Positions 6,039-11,597 of a stretch of DNA of 11,597 nt are shown in pieces. The notes beneath the pieces are model-generated. The model did not search any database, had not been told where the DNA came from, and worked only from the letters and a program-made list of their open reading frames with translations. The stretch's first letter is position 1. The number at the start of each line of letters is the position of its first letter. This DNA is from Oxalobacteraceae bacterium UBA6018 (GTDB taxonomy: Bacteria > Pseudomonadota > Gammaproteobacteria > Burkholderiales > Burkholderiaceae_D): positions 1 to 11,597 of the forward strand of contig DIZW01000060.1 in NCBI GenBank assembly GCA_002428015.1, written 5' to 3'. The translations under genes and the position numbers were made by a program.

Positions 6039-7812
6039 CCAGAGCGCGCGCGGCATGCGCGCCCAGGCGCGCCGCGCCGCCACCCTGCTGCGCGCCGCCG
6101 CCCATCCCGACCGCCGCCACCTGCTGTGGGCCACCCTGTGGCTGATCCTGGCCGCCGGCCTGGAGGTGATCGGCCCGATCCTGGGCAAGGCCCTGATCGA
6201 CGACCACCTGCTGCCGCGCGTGCTCGACTGGCCGCGCATGGCCGCGCTGCTGGGCGGGATGCTGGTGTCGGGCTGGATCGCCTCGTGGGTGCGCTACCGC
6301 CAGTTGGTGCGCCTGTCCGGGCTGGCCATGCGCTCGGTGCGGCGCCTGCGCGAGGATGTGTTCGGCCACGTGCTGCGCCTGCCGATGGCGTTCTTCGACC
6401 GCGCCATCACCGGGCAGCTGATCAGCCGCGTGACCAACGACACCGAGGCCGTCAAGACGCTCTACATCCAGGTGCTGTTCGTGATCCTCGACAGCAGCAT
6501 CGTGCTGCTCGGGACCATGGCGGCGATGGCCTGGCTGGACTGGCACCTGATGCTGATCGTGCTGGCGCTGGTGCCGGCGGTGGTGCTGATCGTGTGGCTG
6601 TACCAGCGCCTGTCGGCGCCGGCGGTCACGCGCGCGCGCGCCCTGCGCAGCGACATCAACGGCCAGATGGCCGAGTCGATCGGCGGCATGAGCGTCCTGC
6701 AGGCCAACAACGCCGAGCGCCGCTTCGCCGCGCGCTTCGCCGCCACCAACGGCGAGCACTACAAGGCGCGCCTGGCCGAGCTGCGCGCCAACGCCATGCT
6801 GCTGCGCCCGGCCCTCGACCTGCTCAACGTGATCCTGCTGGCGGTGGTGATCTTCAGCTTCGGCCAGCGCCAGATGAACGCGGTCGAGGTGGGCGTGCTG
6901 TACGCCTTCATCAGCTACATCGCGCGGGTGGTCGAGCCGATGATCCAGATCACCATGCAGTTCAGCGGCCTGCAGCAGGCGGTGGTGGCGACGGCGCGGG
7001 TGGCGGCGCTGCTCGACGAAGGCGGCGCGCCCGAGCACCTGGCCGGGCGCGTCCACGCGCGCGGGGCCGGCGCGGCGGACGCGCCGGCGGTGCGCATCGC
7101 CGGCCTGAGCTTCGGCTACGCGCCCGGCCAGGACGTGCTGCACGCGCTGGACCTGGAAGTGGCGCGCGGCGCCTTCATCGGCATCGTGGGGCACACCGGC
7201 AGCGGCAAGTCGACCCTGCTGTCGCTGCTGCTGCGCTACTACCCGGCCACGCCGGGCAGCATTGAGATCGGCGGCCAGCCGCTGGAACAGATCGACAACG
7301 AGCAGTTCCGCGCCGCGGTCGGGCTGGTGCCGCAGGACCCCTTCCTGCTGGCCGCGTCGGCGCGCGAGAACATCGACATGGGGCGCGGCCTGAGCGACCA
7401 GGCGATCGAGCAGGCCGCGCGCGCGGCCCACGCCCACGATTTCATCTGCGCGCTCGAAGACGGCTACGACACCATGATGGGCGAAGGCGGATCGCGCCTG
7501 TCCACCGGGCAGAAGCAGCTGATCGCGATCGCGCGCGCGCTGGCCGGCCAGCCGTCCATCCTGCTGCTCGACGAGGCCACCTCGCACATCGATAGCCAGA
7601 CCGAGCAGATCGTGCAGGAGGCCCTGGACGAGCTGCGCGGACGGGTGACCATCATCGCCATCGCGCACCGGCTCTCGACCATCCGCGACGCCGACCGCAT
7701 CGTGGTGCTCAACCACGGCCGCATCGCCGAGAGCGGCAGCCACGAGGCGCTGATGCGGATCGAGGGCGGCCTGTACCAGCGCCTGTACCTGCTGCAGCAG
7801 CTGGCCGCCTGA
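6028..7812 (+). CDS. mdlB: ABC exporter half-transporter, MdlB (SmdB)-like
   Basis: A 594-residue partner of MdlA. Homology to E. coli MdlB is visible in VISRVTNDTE-like ISRVTNDTEAVKTLYIQV, in the GGMSVLQ segment and in VEVGVLYAFISYIARVVEPM. Six membrane helices lie between about 35 and 325. The nucleotide-binding domain shows Walker A GHTGSGKST (388-396), Q-loop VPQDPFLLA, Walker B LLLDE with catalytic E516, and H-loop H547. The signature motif reads LSTGQ (491-495), deviating from LSGGQ; E. coli MdlB also deviates (LSVGQ). The two composite ATP sites are thus unequal. MdlB Walker A/B with the MdlA signature makes a full catalytic site, while MdlA Walker A/B with the MdlB signature makes a weak one. 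The ATG at 6028 has GGAGG 9 bases upstream, inside the end of mdlA, so the two genes form one operon with coupled translation. Confidence 0.95.
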   Translation: MQSDQSARGMRAQARRAATLLRAAAHPDRRHLLWATLWLILAAGLEVIGPILGKALIDDHLLPRVLDWPRMAALLGGMLVSGWIASWVRYRQLVRLSGLAMRSVRRLREDVFGHVLRLPMAFFDRAITGQLISRVTNDTEAVKTLYIQVLFVILDSSIVLLGTMAAMAWLDWHLMLIVLALVPAVVLIVWLYQRLSAPAVTRARALRSDINGQMAESIGGMSVLQANNAERRFAARFAATNGEHYKARLAELRANAMLLRPALDLLNVILLAVVIFSFGQRQMNAVEVGVLYAFISYIARVVEPMIQITMQFSGLQQAVVATARVAALLDEGGAPEHLAGRVHARGAGAADAPAVRIAGLSFGYAPGQDVLHALDLEVARGAFIGIVGHTGSGKSTLLSLLLRYYPATPGSIEIGGQPLEQIDNEQFRAAVGLVPQDPFLLAASARENIDMGRGLSDQAIEQAARAAHAHDFICALEDGYDTMMGEGGSRLSTGQKQLIAIARALAGQPSILLLDEATSHIDSQTEQIVQEALDELRGRVTIIAIAHRLSTIRDADRIVVLNHGRIAESGSHEALMRIEGGLYQRLYLLQQLAA

Positions 7813-7844
7813 CCGCGACACAGGCGCGAGGGCGTGGTCAGCTA

Positions 7845-7960
7845 CCAACAGTTACAAAAAAGAAGCAGCGTCAATCCACTGATTTTTACGCTGTGCGCCT
7901 CCCTTTATCGTTAAAATCTGGCGGCCGGATATTTTCCGGAAAGAATAATTAAAAAAAAAC
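7845..7960 (+). promoter_or_regulatory. AT-rich leader upstream of the diguanylate cyclase gene
   Basis: This stretch is far richer in A and T than the flanking genes and probably holds the cyclase promoter. TAAAAT (7912-7917) is a plausible -10, but no -35 lies at normal spacing; TTTACG at 7885-7890 is 21 bases away. An inverted repeat CCGGA-TATTT-TCCGG (7925-7939) and a run of nine A (7951-7959) follow. No hairpin with a T-run follows mdlB on the plus strand, so read-through from mdlAB cannot be excluded. Confidence 0.35.
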
Positions 7961-8010
7961 AGCGCGCGCCTGAAGTCGCGCACCAGCGATGACGCTTTCG
8001 AAGGGACACG

Positions 8011-10110
8011 ATGTTGCCGTTACCAATGGACACGACGCGGCACCGCGCCGGGCGCGCCCTGCTGGCGGCGCTTTGGCTGCTGTGGGCGCCGGCGCGCGCC
8101 GCTGTGGCCCCGCTGCCCCAGCAGCTGGCCGCGATCGCCGAAACGGTGCGCTTCGTGCCGACCCAGGCCCTGGCCGCCCTGCTGCGCCTGGACGCCCAGC
8201 AGCGCGTGGCGCCCGTGGCCGAACGCGCCGAATACCTTTTCCTGCTCGGCAGCGCGCGCCGCGGCAGCGGCCAGACCGCCCAGGCGCTGGCCACGGCCGA
8301 TGAGCTGATCGCGCTGGGCCGGCGCGAGCACGACGACGTGGCCCTGGCCAAGGGCCTGCTGGACAAGGCCTACGTGGTGTTCGCGATGGACGACCTGAAG
8401 CAGGCGCACCAGCTGGCATGGCAGGCCGAGCGCGTGGCCAACGGCGCCGGCGGCGGCGACGCCGCGCTGCGCATCATGGCGGCCATCGCCTCGGGCCAGT
8501 CGTTCGCGGAGGACGGCAATTTCCCGGCCGCGCTGGGCAAGCTGCAGGGCGCGGTGGCGCTGGCGCGCCAGCACGGGCAGCCGGTCCAGATGGTCATGGC
8601 GCTCAACGCGCTGGCCTACCTGTACACCCAGATCAAGGAATACGACAAAGGCTTCGCGGTGCTGGCCGAGGCGCTGCCGCTGGCCGAACAGACCCATTCG
8701 CCGGGGCGCATGGCCACCCTCAAGGACACCGAGTACGCGCTGGCGATCGAGACCGGCCAGCAGGAACGCGGCCTGAAGGCGCTGCTCGCCGGCCTGGCCT
8801 ACGAGCGCCAGATCGGCGCCGACGCGATGATCGCCACCTCGCTGGTGAACCTGTCGGACAGCTACCTGAAGCGGCGCGACTACGCGCGCGCGCTGGCCTA
8901 TGCGACCGAGGCGGTGGAAGCCTCGCGCAAGGTCAAGCGCGAGGGCAATATCGCCACCGCGTCGCTCAACATCGGCCAGGCCTACCTCGGCATGGGCCGC
9001 CTGGCCGAGGGCAAGCGCTACGTCGAGAGCGGCCTGGCGTGGTACGACAAGGCCGGCGACAAGCCGGAGCTGCAGGAAGTGCTGATGGAGTACGGCGCCG
9101 CGCTCGAGCGCGCCGGCGACATGGCCGGCGCGGTGCAGGCCTATCACCGCGAGCGCGCGCTGTCGAACGAGCTGTTCGAAAAGCGCCGCCAGAAGGAAAC
9201 GCTCGAGCTGCAGGAAAAATACGAGGCCGAGGACAGGCAGCGCCAGATCCTGCTGCTGCAGCGCGAGAACGACATCAAGTCGGCCGAGATCTACAGCCGC
9301 CGCCTCGAGCAGCGCGTGTGGTGGCTGCTGGCGCTGGTGTTCGCGCTGGCCGCGGCCATCGTCGGCATCCTGTACCGCAAGGTGCACAACGCGAACGCGC
9401 AGCTGAAGGTCAAGAACCAGGAGCTCAAGCAGCAGAGCGTGCGCGATCCGTTGACGGCGCTGTACAACCGGCGCCACTTCCAGGAATTCATGCGCGCACA
9501 CCTGGGCGAGCGCGAGCAGGAGGCGCGGCGCGCCGACGGCGCCGGCGAGGAGCTGGTCGGCGCGCTATTCCTGCTCGACGTCGACCACTTCAAGCACATC
9601 AACGACAGCTACGGCCACGCGGCCGGCGACGCGCTGCTCAAGGCGATCGCCGACAGCCTGCGCGAGATCCTGCGCGAGACCGACATGATCGTACGCTGGG
9701 GCGGCGAGGAATTCCTGGCCTTCCTGCCGGCGATCCGGCGCGGCGGGGTCGATGAGGTGGCGCGCCGCCTGCTCGACGGTATCGCCGCGCACACGATCGA
9801 CTACCAGGGCAGCGCGCTGTCGGTGAACGTGTCGATCGGCTTCGCGCCCTTCCCGCTGGTGCTGGGCAGGCAGGAACTGTCGTGGGAGCGCGCGGTGAAC
9901 CTGGTCGACATGGCGCTCTACCTGGCCAAGGCGCACGGGCGCAACCGCGCTTACGGCGTCAACGGATTCGCCAGCGGCGAGCAGATGTCGATGGAGGAGA
10001 TCGAGCAGGACCTTGAACTGGCCTGGCGCGCGGGCTTCGTCGACCTGTCGATCGTGCTGGGCGAGCGCAGCTGCCAGAAGGCGCCGGTGTCGGCGCTCAG
10101 CGCGGTCTAA
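8011..10110 (+). CDS. Membrane-anchored diguanylate cyclase with periplasmic TPR sensor domain
   Basis: A 699-residue enzyme predicted to make cyclic di-GMP from two GTP. An N-terminal signal sequence (hydrophobic core about 16-27, cleavage possible after ARA at 28-30) precedes a helical repeat region at about 73-390. TPR-like units there include ATSLVNLSDSYLKRRDYARALAYA and ATASLNIGQAYLGMGRLAEG. A coiled-coil linker (about 391-434) leads to one membrane helix (436-455), a second short coiled coil, and a cytoplasmic GGDEF domain from RDPLTALYNRRHF to about 650. The active site is GGEEF (564-568) with metal ligand D523 in LLDVDHFK. An RxxD inhibitory site, RETD (555-558), sits exactly five residues before it, so product feedback is likely. 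A 49-residue tail follows the domain. Start: ATG 8011 with AAGGGA 4 bases upstream. The TPR ligand is unknown. It appears separate from mdlAB, 198 bp away. Confidence 0.95.
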   Translation: MLPLPMDTTRHRAGRALLAALWLLWAPARAAVAPLPQQLAAIAETVRFVPTQALAALLRLDAQQRVAPVAERAEYLFLLGSARRGSGQTAQALATADELIALGRREHDDVALAKGLLDKAYVVFAMDDLKQAHQLAWQAERVANGAGGGDAALRIMAAIASGQSFAEDGNFPAALGKLQGAVALARQHGQPVQMVMALNALAYLYTQIKEYDKGFAVLAEALPLAEQTHSPGRMATLKDTEYALAIETGQQERGLKALLAGLAYERQIGADAMIATSLVNLSDSYLKRRDYARALAYATEAVEASRKVKREGNIATASLNIGQAYLGMGRLAEGKRYVESGLAWYDKAGDKPELQEVLMEYGAALERAGDMAGAVQAYHRERALSNELFEKRRQKETLELQEKYEAEDRQRQILLLQRENDIKSAEIYSRRLEQRVWWLLALVFALAAAIVGILYRKVHNANAQLKVKNQELKQQSVRDPLTALYNRRHFQEFMRAHLGEREQEARRADGAGEELVGALFLLDVDHFKHINDSYGHAAGDALLKAIADSLREILRETDMIVRWGGEEFLAFLPAIRRGGVDEVARRLLDGIAAHTIDYQGSALSVNVSIGFAPFPLVLGRQELSWERAVNLVDMALYLAKAHGRNRAYGVNGFASGEQMSMEEIEQDLELAWRAGFVDLSIVLGERSCQKAPVSALSAV

Positions 10111-10143
10111 CCCCGCATGCGGGGGGCGCGGGCGCCCCGCCCG
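10111..10143. terminator. GC-rich hairpins between convergent genes, possible bidirectional terminator
   Basis: The 33 bp between the cyclase stop and the stop of the opposing small gene are almost all inverted repeat. CCCCGCATGCGGGG (10111-10124) is a perfect 14-bp palindrome, and GGGGCGC (10123-10129) can pair with GCGCCCC (10132-10138). There is no long T-run on either strand; the plus side reads CCGTTATTTG. Efficiency as an intrinsic terminator is therefore uncertain. Confidence 0.5.
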
Positions 10144-10479
10144 TTATTTGTCGTGCGCCGCGTCCTGGATCTTCTCGCCGGCGCGTTCGACCTTCTTGCC
10201 CACTTCCTCGGTGGCGTGGTCCAGCCCGCGGCTGGCATCGCCGGTAGCGTCGTTGATCTTGTCGCCGGTGGCCTTGGCCGCCTCGGCCATTTCCTTGGCG
10301 GCCTGATCGGCCTTGTTCAGCTGCTCATGCAATTGCTGGGCGACCTTGTCGCCGGCGTTGTCGATGGCCGCGCCAGCTTTCTGCGCCGGCCCCATCGGGT
10401 CTTCGCGCCGCTTGCAGCCGCTCGTTCCCGCCAGGATGACGGCCATGATCACTACGCTTGCTATCGAGATTGGTTTCAT
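10144..10479 (-). CDS. Small probable lipoprotein with apolipoprotein/LEA-like amphipathic repeats
   Basis: An unassigned 111-residue protein. It begins MKPISIASVVIMAVILAG, a secretion signal with a hydrophobic core at about 4-18, and then TSGC with Cys22 followed by KRRED. This resembles a lipobox, but Thr rather than Leu occupies the -3 position, so lipidation is probable but not certain. The mature part is charged and Ala-rich without hydrophobic segments. The pattern Gly-charged-Lys-Val/Ile recurs at GDKV (43-46), GDKI (72-75), GKKV (94-97) and GEKI (101-104). This is typical of long amphipathic helices of the apolipoprotein or LEA kind, often linked with envelope or stress roles. The ATG at 10479 has GGAG 6 bases upstream. 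It converges on the cyclase gene 33 bp away and is probably transcribed alone. A specific function cannot be given. Confidence 0.82.
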   Translation of the reverse strand: MKPISIASVVIMAVILAGTSGCKRREDPMGPAQKAGAAIDNAGDKVAQQLHEQLNKADQAAKEMAEAAKATGDKINDATGDASRGLDHATEEVGKKVERAGEKIQDAAHDK

Positions 10480-10517
10480 TGCGTTCTCCGTTGACGTCAG
10501 GCTTTATCGTTGCCGCT

Positions 10518-10523
10518 AGCATA
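10518..10523 (-). promoter_or_regulatory. Candidate -10 of the small lipoprotein gene
   Basis: On the minus strand this reads TATGCT, 38 bases before the ATG at 10479 and leaving a leader of about 32 bases. There is no recognisable -35 at standard spacing. Weak call. Confidence 0.25.
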
Positions 10524-10612
10524 CACCCGCCACGGCTTGCACCCGGCTATTTCGACGCGGCCGGGCTGGCAGCCTGGAAGCTGCGGCCACGGCGCCATTG
10601 TCTGTCGCCGCT

Positions 10613-10630
10613 GGCCACGCGCGCGTGGCC
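10613..10630. repeat. 18-bp perfect palindrome in the intergenic region
   Basis: GGCCACGCGCGCGTGGCC is a perfect palindrome in the 242-bp gap between the two minus-strand genes on the right. No T-run follows on either strand. It could be an RNA stem in read-through transcripts, a protein-binding dyad, or chance in GC-rich DNA. Confidence 0.6.
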
Positions 10631-10676
10631 GCACGGGCGCCGGCGTCGATATCGGCACAGACCTTTAACGCGCCGC

Positions 10677-10712
10677 CCCAGCAGATTCTTGATTTCACGG
10701 AAAATCTGTGGG
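10677..10712 (-). repeat. Inverted repeat just after the stop of the right-edge gene
   Basis: CCCAGCAGATT (10677-10687) and AATCTGTGGG (10703-10712) pair over ten positions with one bulged G and a 15-base loop. It begins 9 bp past the stop of the minus-strand gene ending at 10722. It sits where a terminator would, but the T-run is missing. It may be a 3'-end stem or a Rho-assisted stop. Confidence 0.35.
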
Positions 10713-10721
10713 ATTGACGCA

Positions 10722-11597
10722 TCATTGGCAGCGCTCGCCCACCCATTCCCTGCCGTCGTCCAGGCAGCGCTGCATGCTCTGCTGCAGCCGGTCGGCATAG
10801 ACCTTGAAGGCGGCGCATTCGCGGCTGCCGCCGTCGATCATGGCGACGCAAGCTTCCATCCTGTTCGAGGCGGCGCGGTAGTTGCCGGCCTTGATGTCGC
10901 GGTCCGCCTCGTCGATCAGCTGGCGCGCGGACTGGGCCTGGCGCGCCAGCGCGCCCGACGGCGCCATGCGCGCAGGCGCCTCCCGCGCCGTTCCGATGCG
11001 CGCCTTGAGGGCGCGCGTGGCGGCATCCTCGCCATAGCGCCGGGTGAACTGGTTCAGCCGCGTCAGCGCCCTGGGCGCGTCGCCGTCGTCGAGCGCGCCC
11101 TCGGCCGCCGCCTGGGCCTCGGTCCAGGCCGAGGCGCGCGCCCGCTTCTTCTCGCAGCGCGGCGTGGCCTGCTCAATTGCCGCCTGCAGATGCGCGACCT
11201 GGGCGGCGGTGGCCCGGCCCGAACGCAGCGCGATCAGCTCGCCCTGGGCTTCGCCGAGCTTGCAGTCGGCGGCCAGCGCGATCGCGTTGTCCACCCGCGC
11301 GTCAAGCTTGCGCATGTTCGGCTTGGTGTACAACCAGACGGCCCACAAGGCGATCAGCCCAATGATCCAGTAGCGCATCTTGATCGGCTCGCGCCGGCTT
11401 GGCGCGGCCGGGCGTGGCGGCACCGGCGGCGAGGATGGCGCCGGCGCTGGCGGTTCGGGTGGTGGCGCGGCGCGCGCCGGCGTGGGTGGCGGCGGTGCCA
11501 CGCGCGCGGACGGCGGCATGACCTCGGGCGCGCGCGCCGGCGCGGGCGACGCCGGCGGCACCGGCGCGGTCGGCGCGGCGTCCGGCTTGGCCAGGCT
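10722..11597 (-). CDS. Membrane-anchored protein with Pro-rich N-terminal region and Cys-containing domain, 5' end cut
   Basis: The frame is open to the right edge, giving at least 291 residues and no certain start. Counted from the edge, residues 1 to about 67 are Pro/Ala-rich. A single hydrophobic segment, YWIIGLIALWAVWLY (about 76-90), follows, flanked by basic residues (RREPIKMR before, KPNMRK after). A charged helical C-terminal region follows, with six cysteines at 112, 148, 250, 261, 278 and 290. Positive charge before the segment suggests that the Pro-rich part is cytoplasmic. The cysteines would then be periplasmic, able to form disulfides. I do not recognise the family. The last 90 residues (RQLIDEADRDIKAGNYRAASNRMEACVA) look like a helical hairpin. 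An internal ATG at 11378 just before the membrane segment is an alternative start giving 218 residues, but it lacks a good Shine-Dalgarno. Confidence 0.72.
   Translation of the reverse strand, partial: SLAKPDAAPTAPVPPASPAPARAPEVMPPSARVAPPPPTPARAAPPPEPPAPAPSSPPVPPRPAAPSRREPIKMRYWIIGLIALWAVWLYTKPNMRKLDARVDNAIALAADCKLGEAQGELIALRSGRATAAQVAHLQAAIEQATPRCEKKRARASAWTEAQAAAEGALDDGDAPRALTRLNQFTRRYGEDAATRALKARIGTAREAPARMAPSGALARQAQSARQLIDEADRDIKAGNYRAASNRMEACVAMIDGGSRECAAFKVYADRLQQSMQRCLDDGREWVGERCQ

Noticed and set aside
4293..7848. Two minus-strand frames of over 630 codons opposite mdlA and mdlB
   Set aside because: They are antisense shadows created by the GC codon bias of the transporter genes. 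Their Gln/Arg/Ala/His-rich content matches no protein family.
8020..9501. 493-codon minus-strand frame opposite the cyclase gene
   Set aside because: Antisense shadow; the plus frame has a signal sequence, TPRs and a complete GGDEF domain.
10516..10851. Small minus-strand frames in the gap before the lipoprotein gene
   Set aside because: They overlap the end of the right-edge gene out of frame, carry no motif, and their Arg-rich content is typical of shadows.
1..11597. Defence island, prophage, integron or biosynthetic cluster
   Set aside because: No integrase, transposase, nuclease, toxin-antitoxin pair, CRISPR array or tRNA-end repeat is visible. All genes look like ordinary chromosomal housekeeping or signalling genes.

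Overview
The window is GC-rich chromosomal DNA with strong third-position G/C bias and long shadow reading frames. The gene content is a phasin, an MdlAB-type ABC exporter, a periplasmic-TPR diguanylate cyclase and an MCP chemoreceptor. This fits a polyhydroxybutyrate-making, motile betaproteobacterium, most likely Oxalobacteraceae (Massilia/Duganella/Herbaspirillum group). That placement is inferred from protein style, not from a marker gene. I see no tRNA, rRNA, CRISPR array, transposase, integrase or phage gene.

Layout. (a) 1-2934, minus strand: a tight three-gene cluster, read right to left. It holds a CodA-like amidohydrolase, a GNAT N-acetyltransferase 10 bp downstream, and a methyl-accepting chemotaxis protein 2 bp after that, which runs off the left edge. 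(b) 2935-3173: a divergent regulatory region with TGC/GCAAT dyads that fit control by a PHB-responsive repressor. (c) 3174-4007, plus: a phasin with a long Ala/Pro-rich tail, followed by a strong intrinsic terminator. (d) 4287-7812, plus: mdlA and mdlB, overlapping by 11 bp, encoding the two halves of a heterodimeric ABC exporter. (e) 7813-8010: an AT-rich leader. (f) 8011-10110, plus: an exported-TPR/transmembrane/GGDEF diguanylate cyclase. (g) 10144-10479, minus: a small probable lipoprotein with apolipoprotein/LEA-like repeats, convergent with the cyclase. (h) 10722-11597, minus: the C-terminal part of a membrane-anchored protein with a Pro-rich N-terminal region and six cysteines, cut by the right edge.

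How they may work together. The left cluster could couple sensing of a base-like compound (MCP) with its deamination, but the ligand is unknown. The deaminase keeps every CodA metal and catalytic residue. It has Cys where E. coli CodA has Asp314, a position known to discriminate between cytosine and 5-substituted cytosines. This is the most testable functional lead here. The phasin belongs to PHB granule biology. The exporter and the cyclase look like separate transcription units.

I do not see a clearly novel multi-gene system. The best candidates for a second look are the deaminase-GNAT-MCP cluster and its active-site substitution, the phasin operator, and the unassigned proteins on the right.
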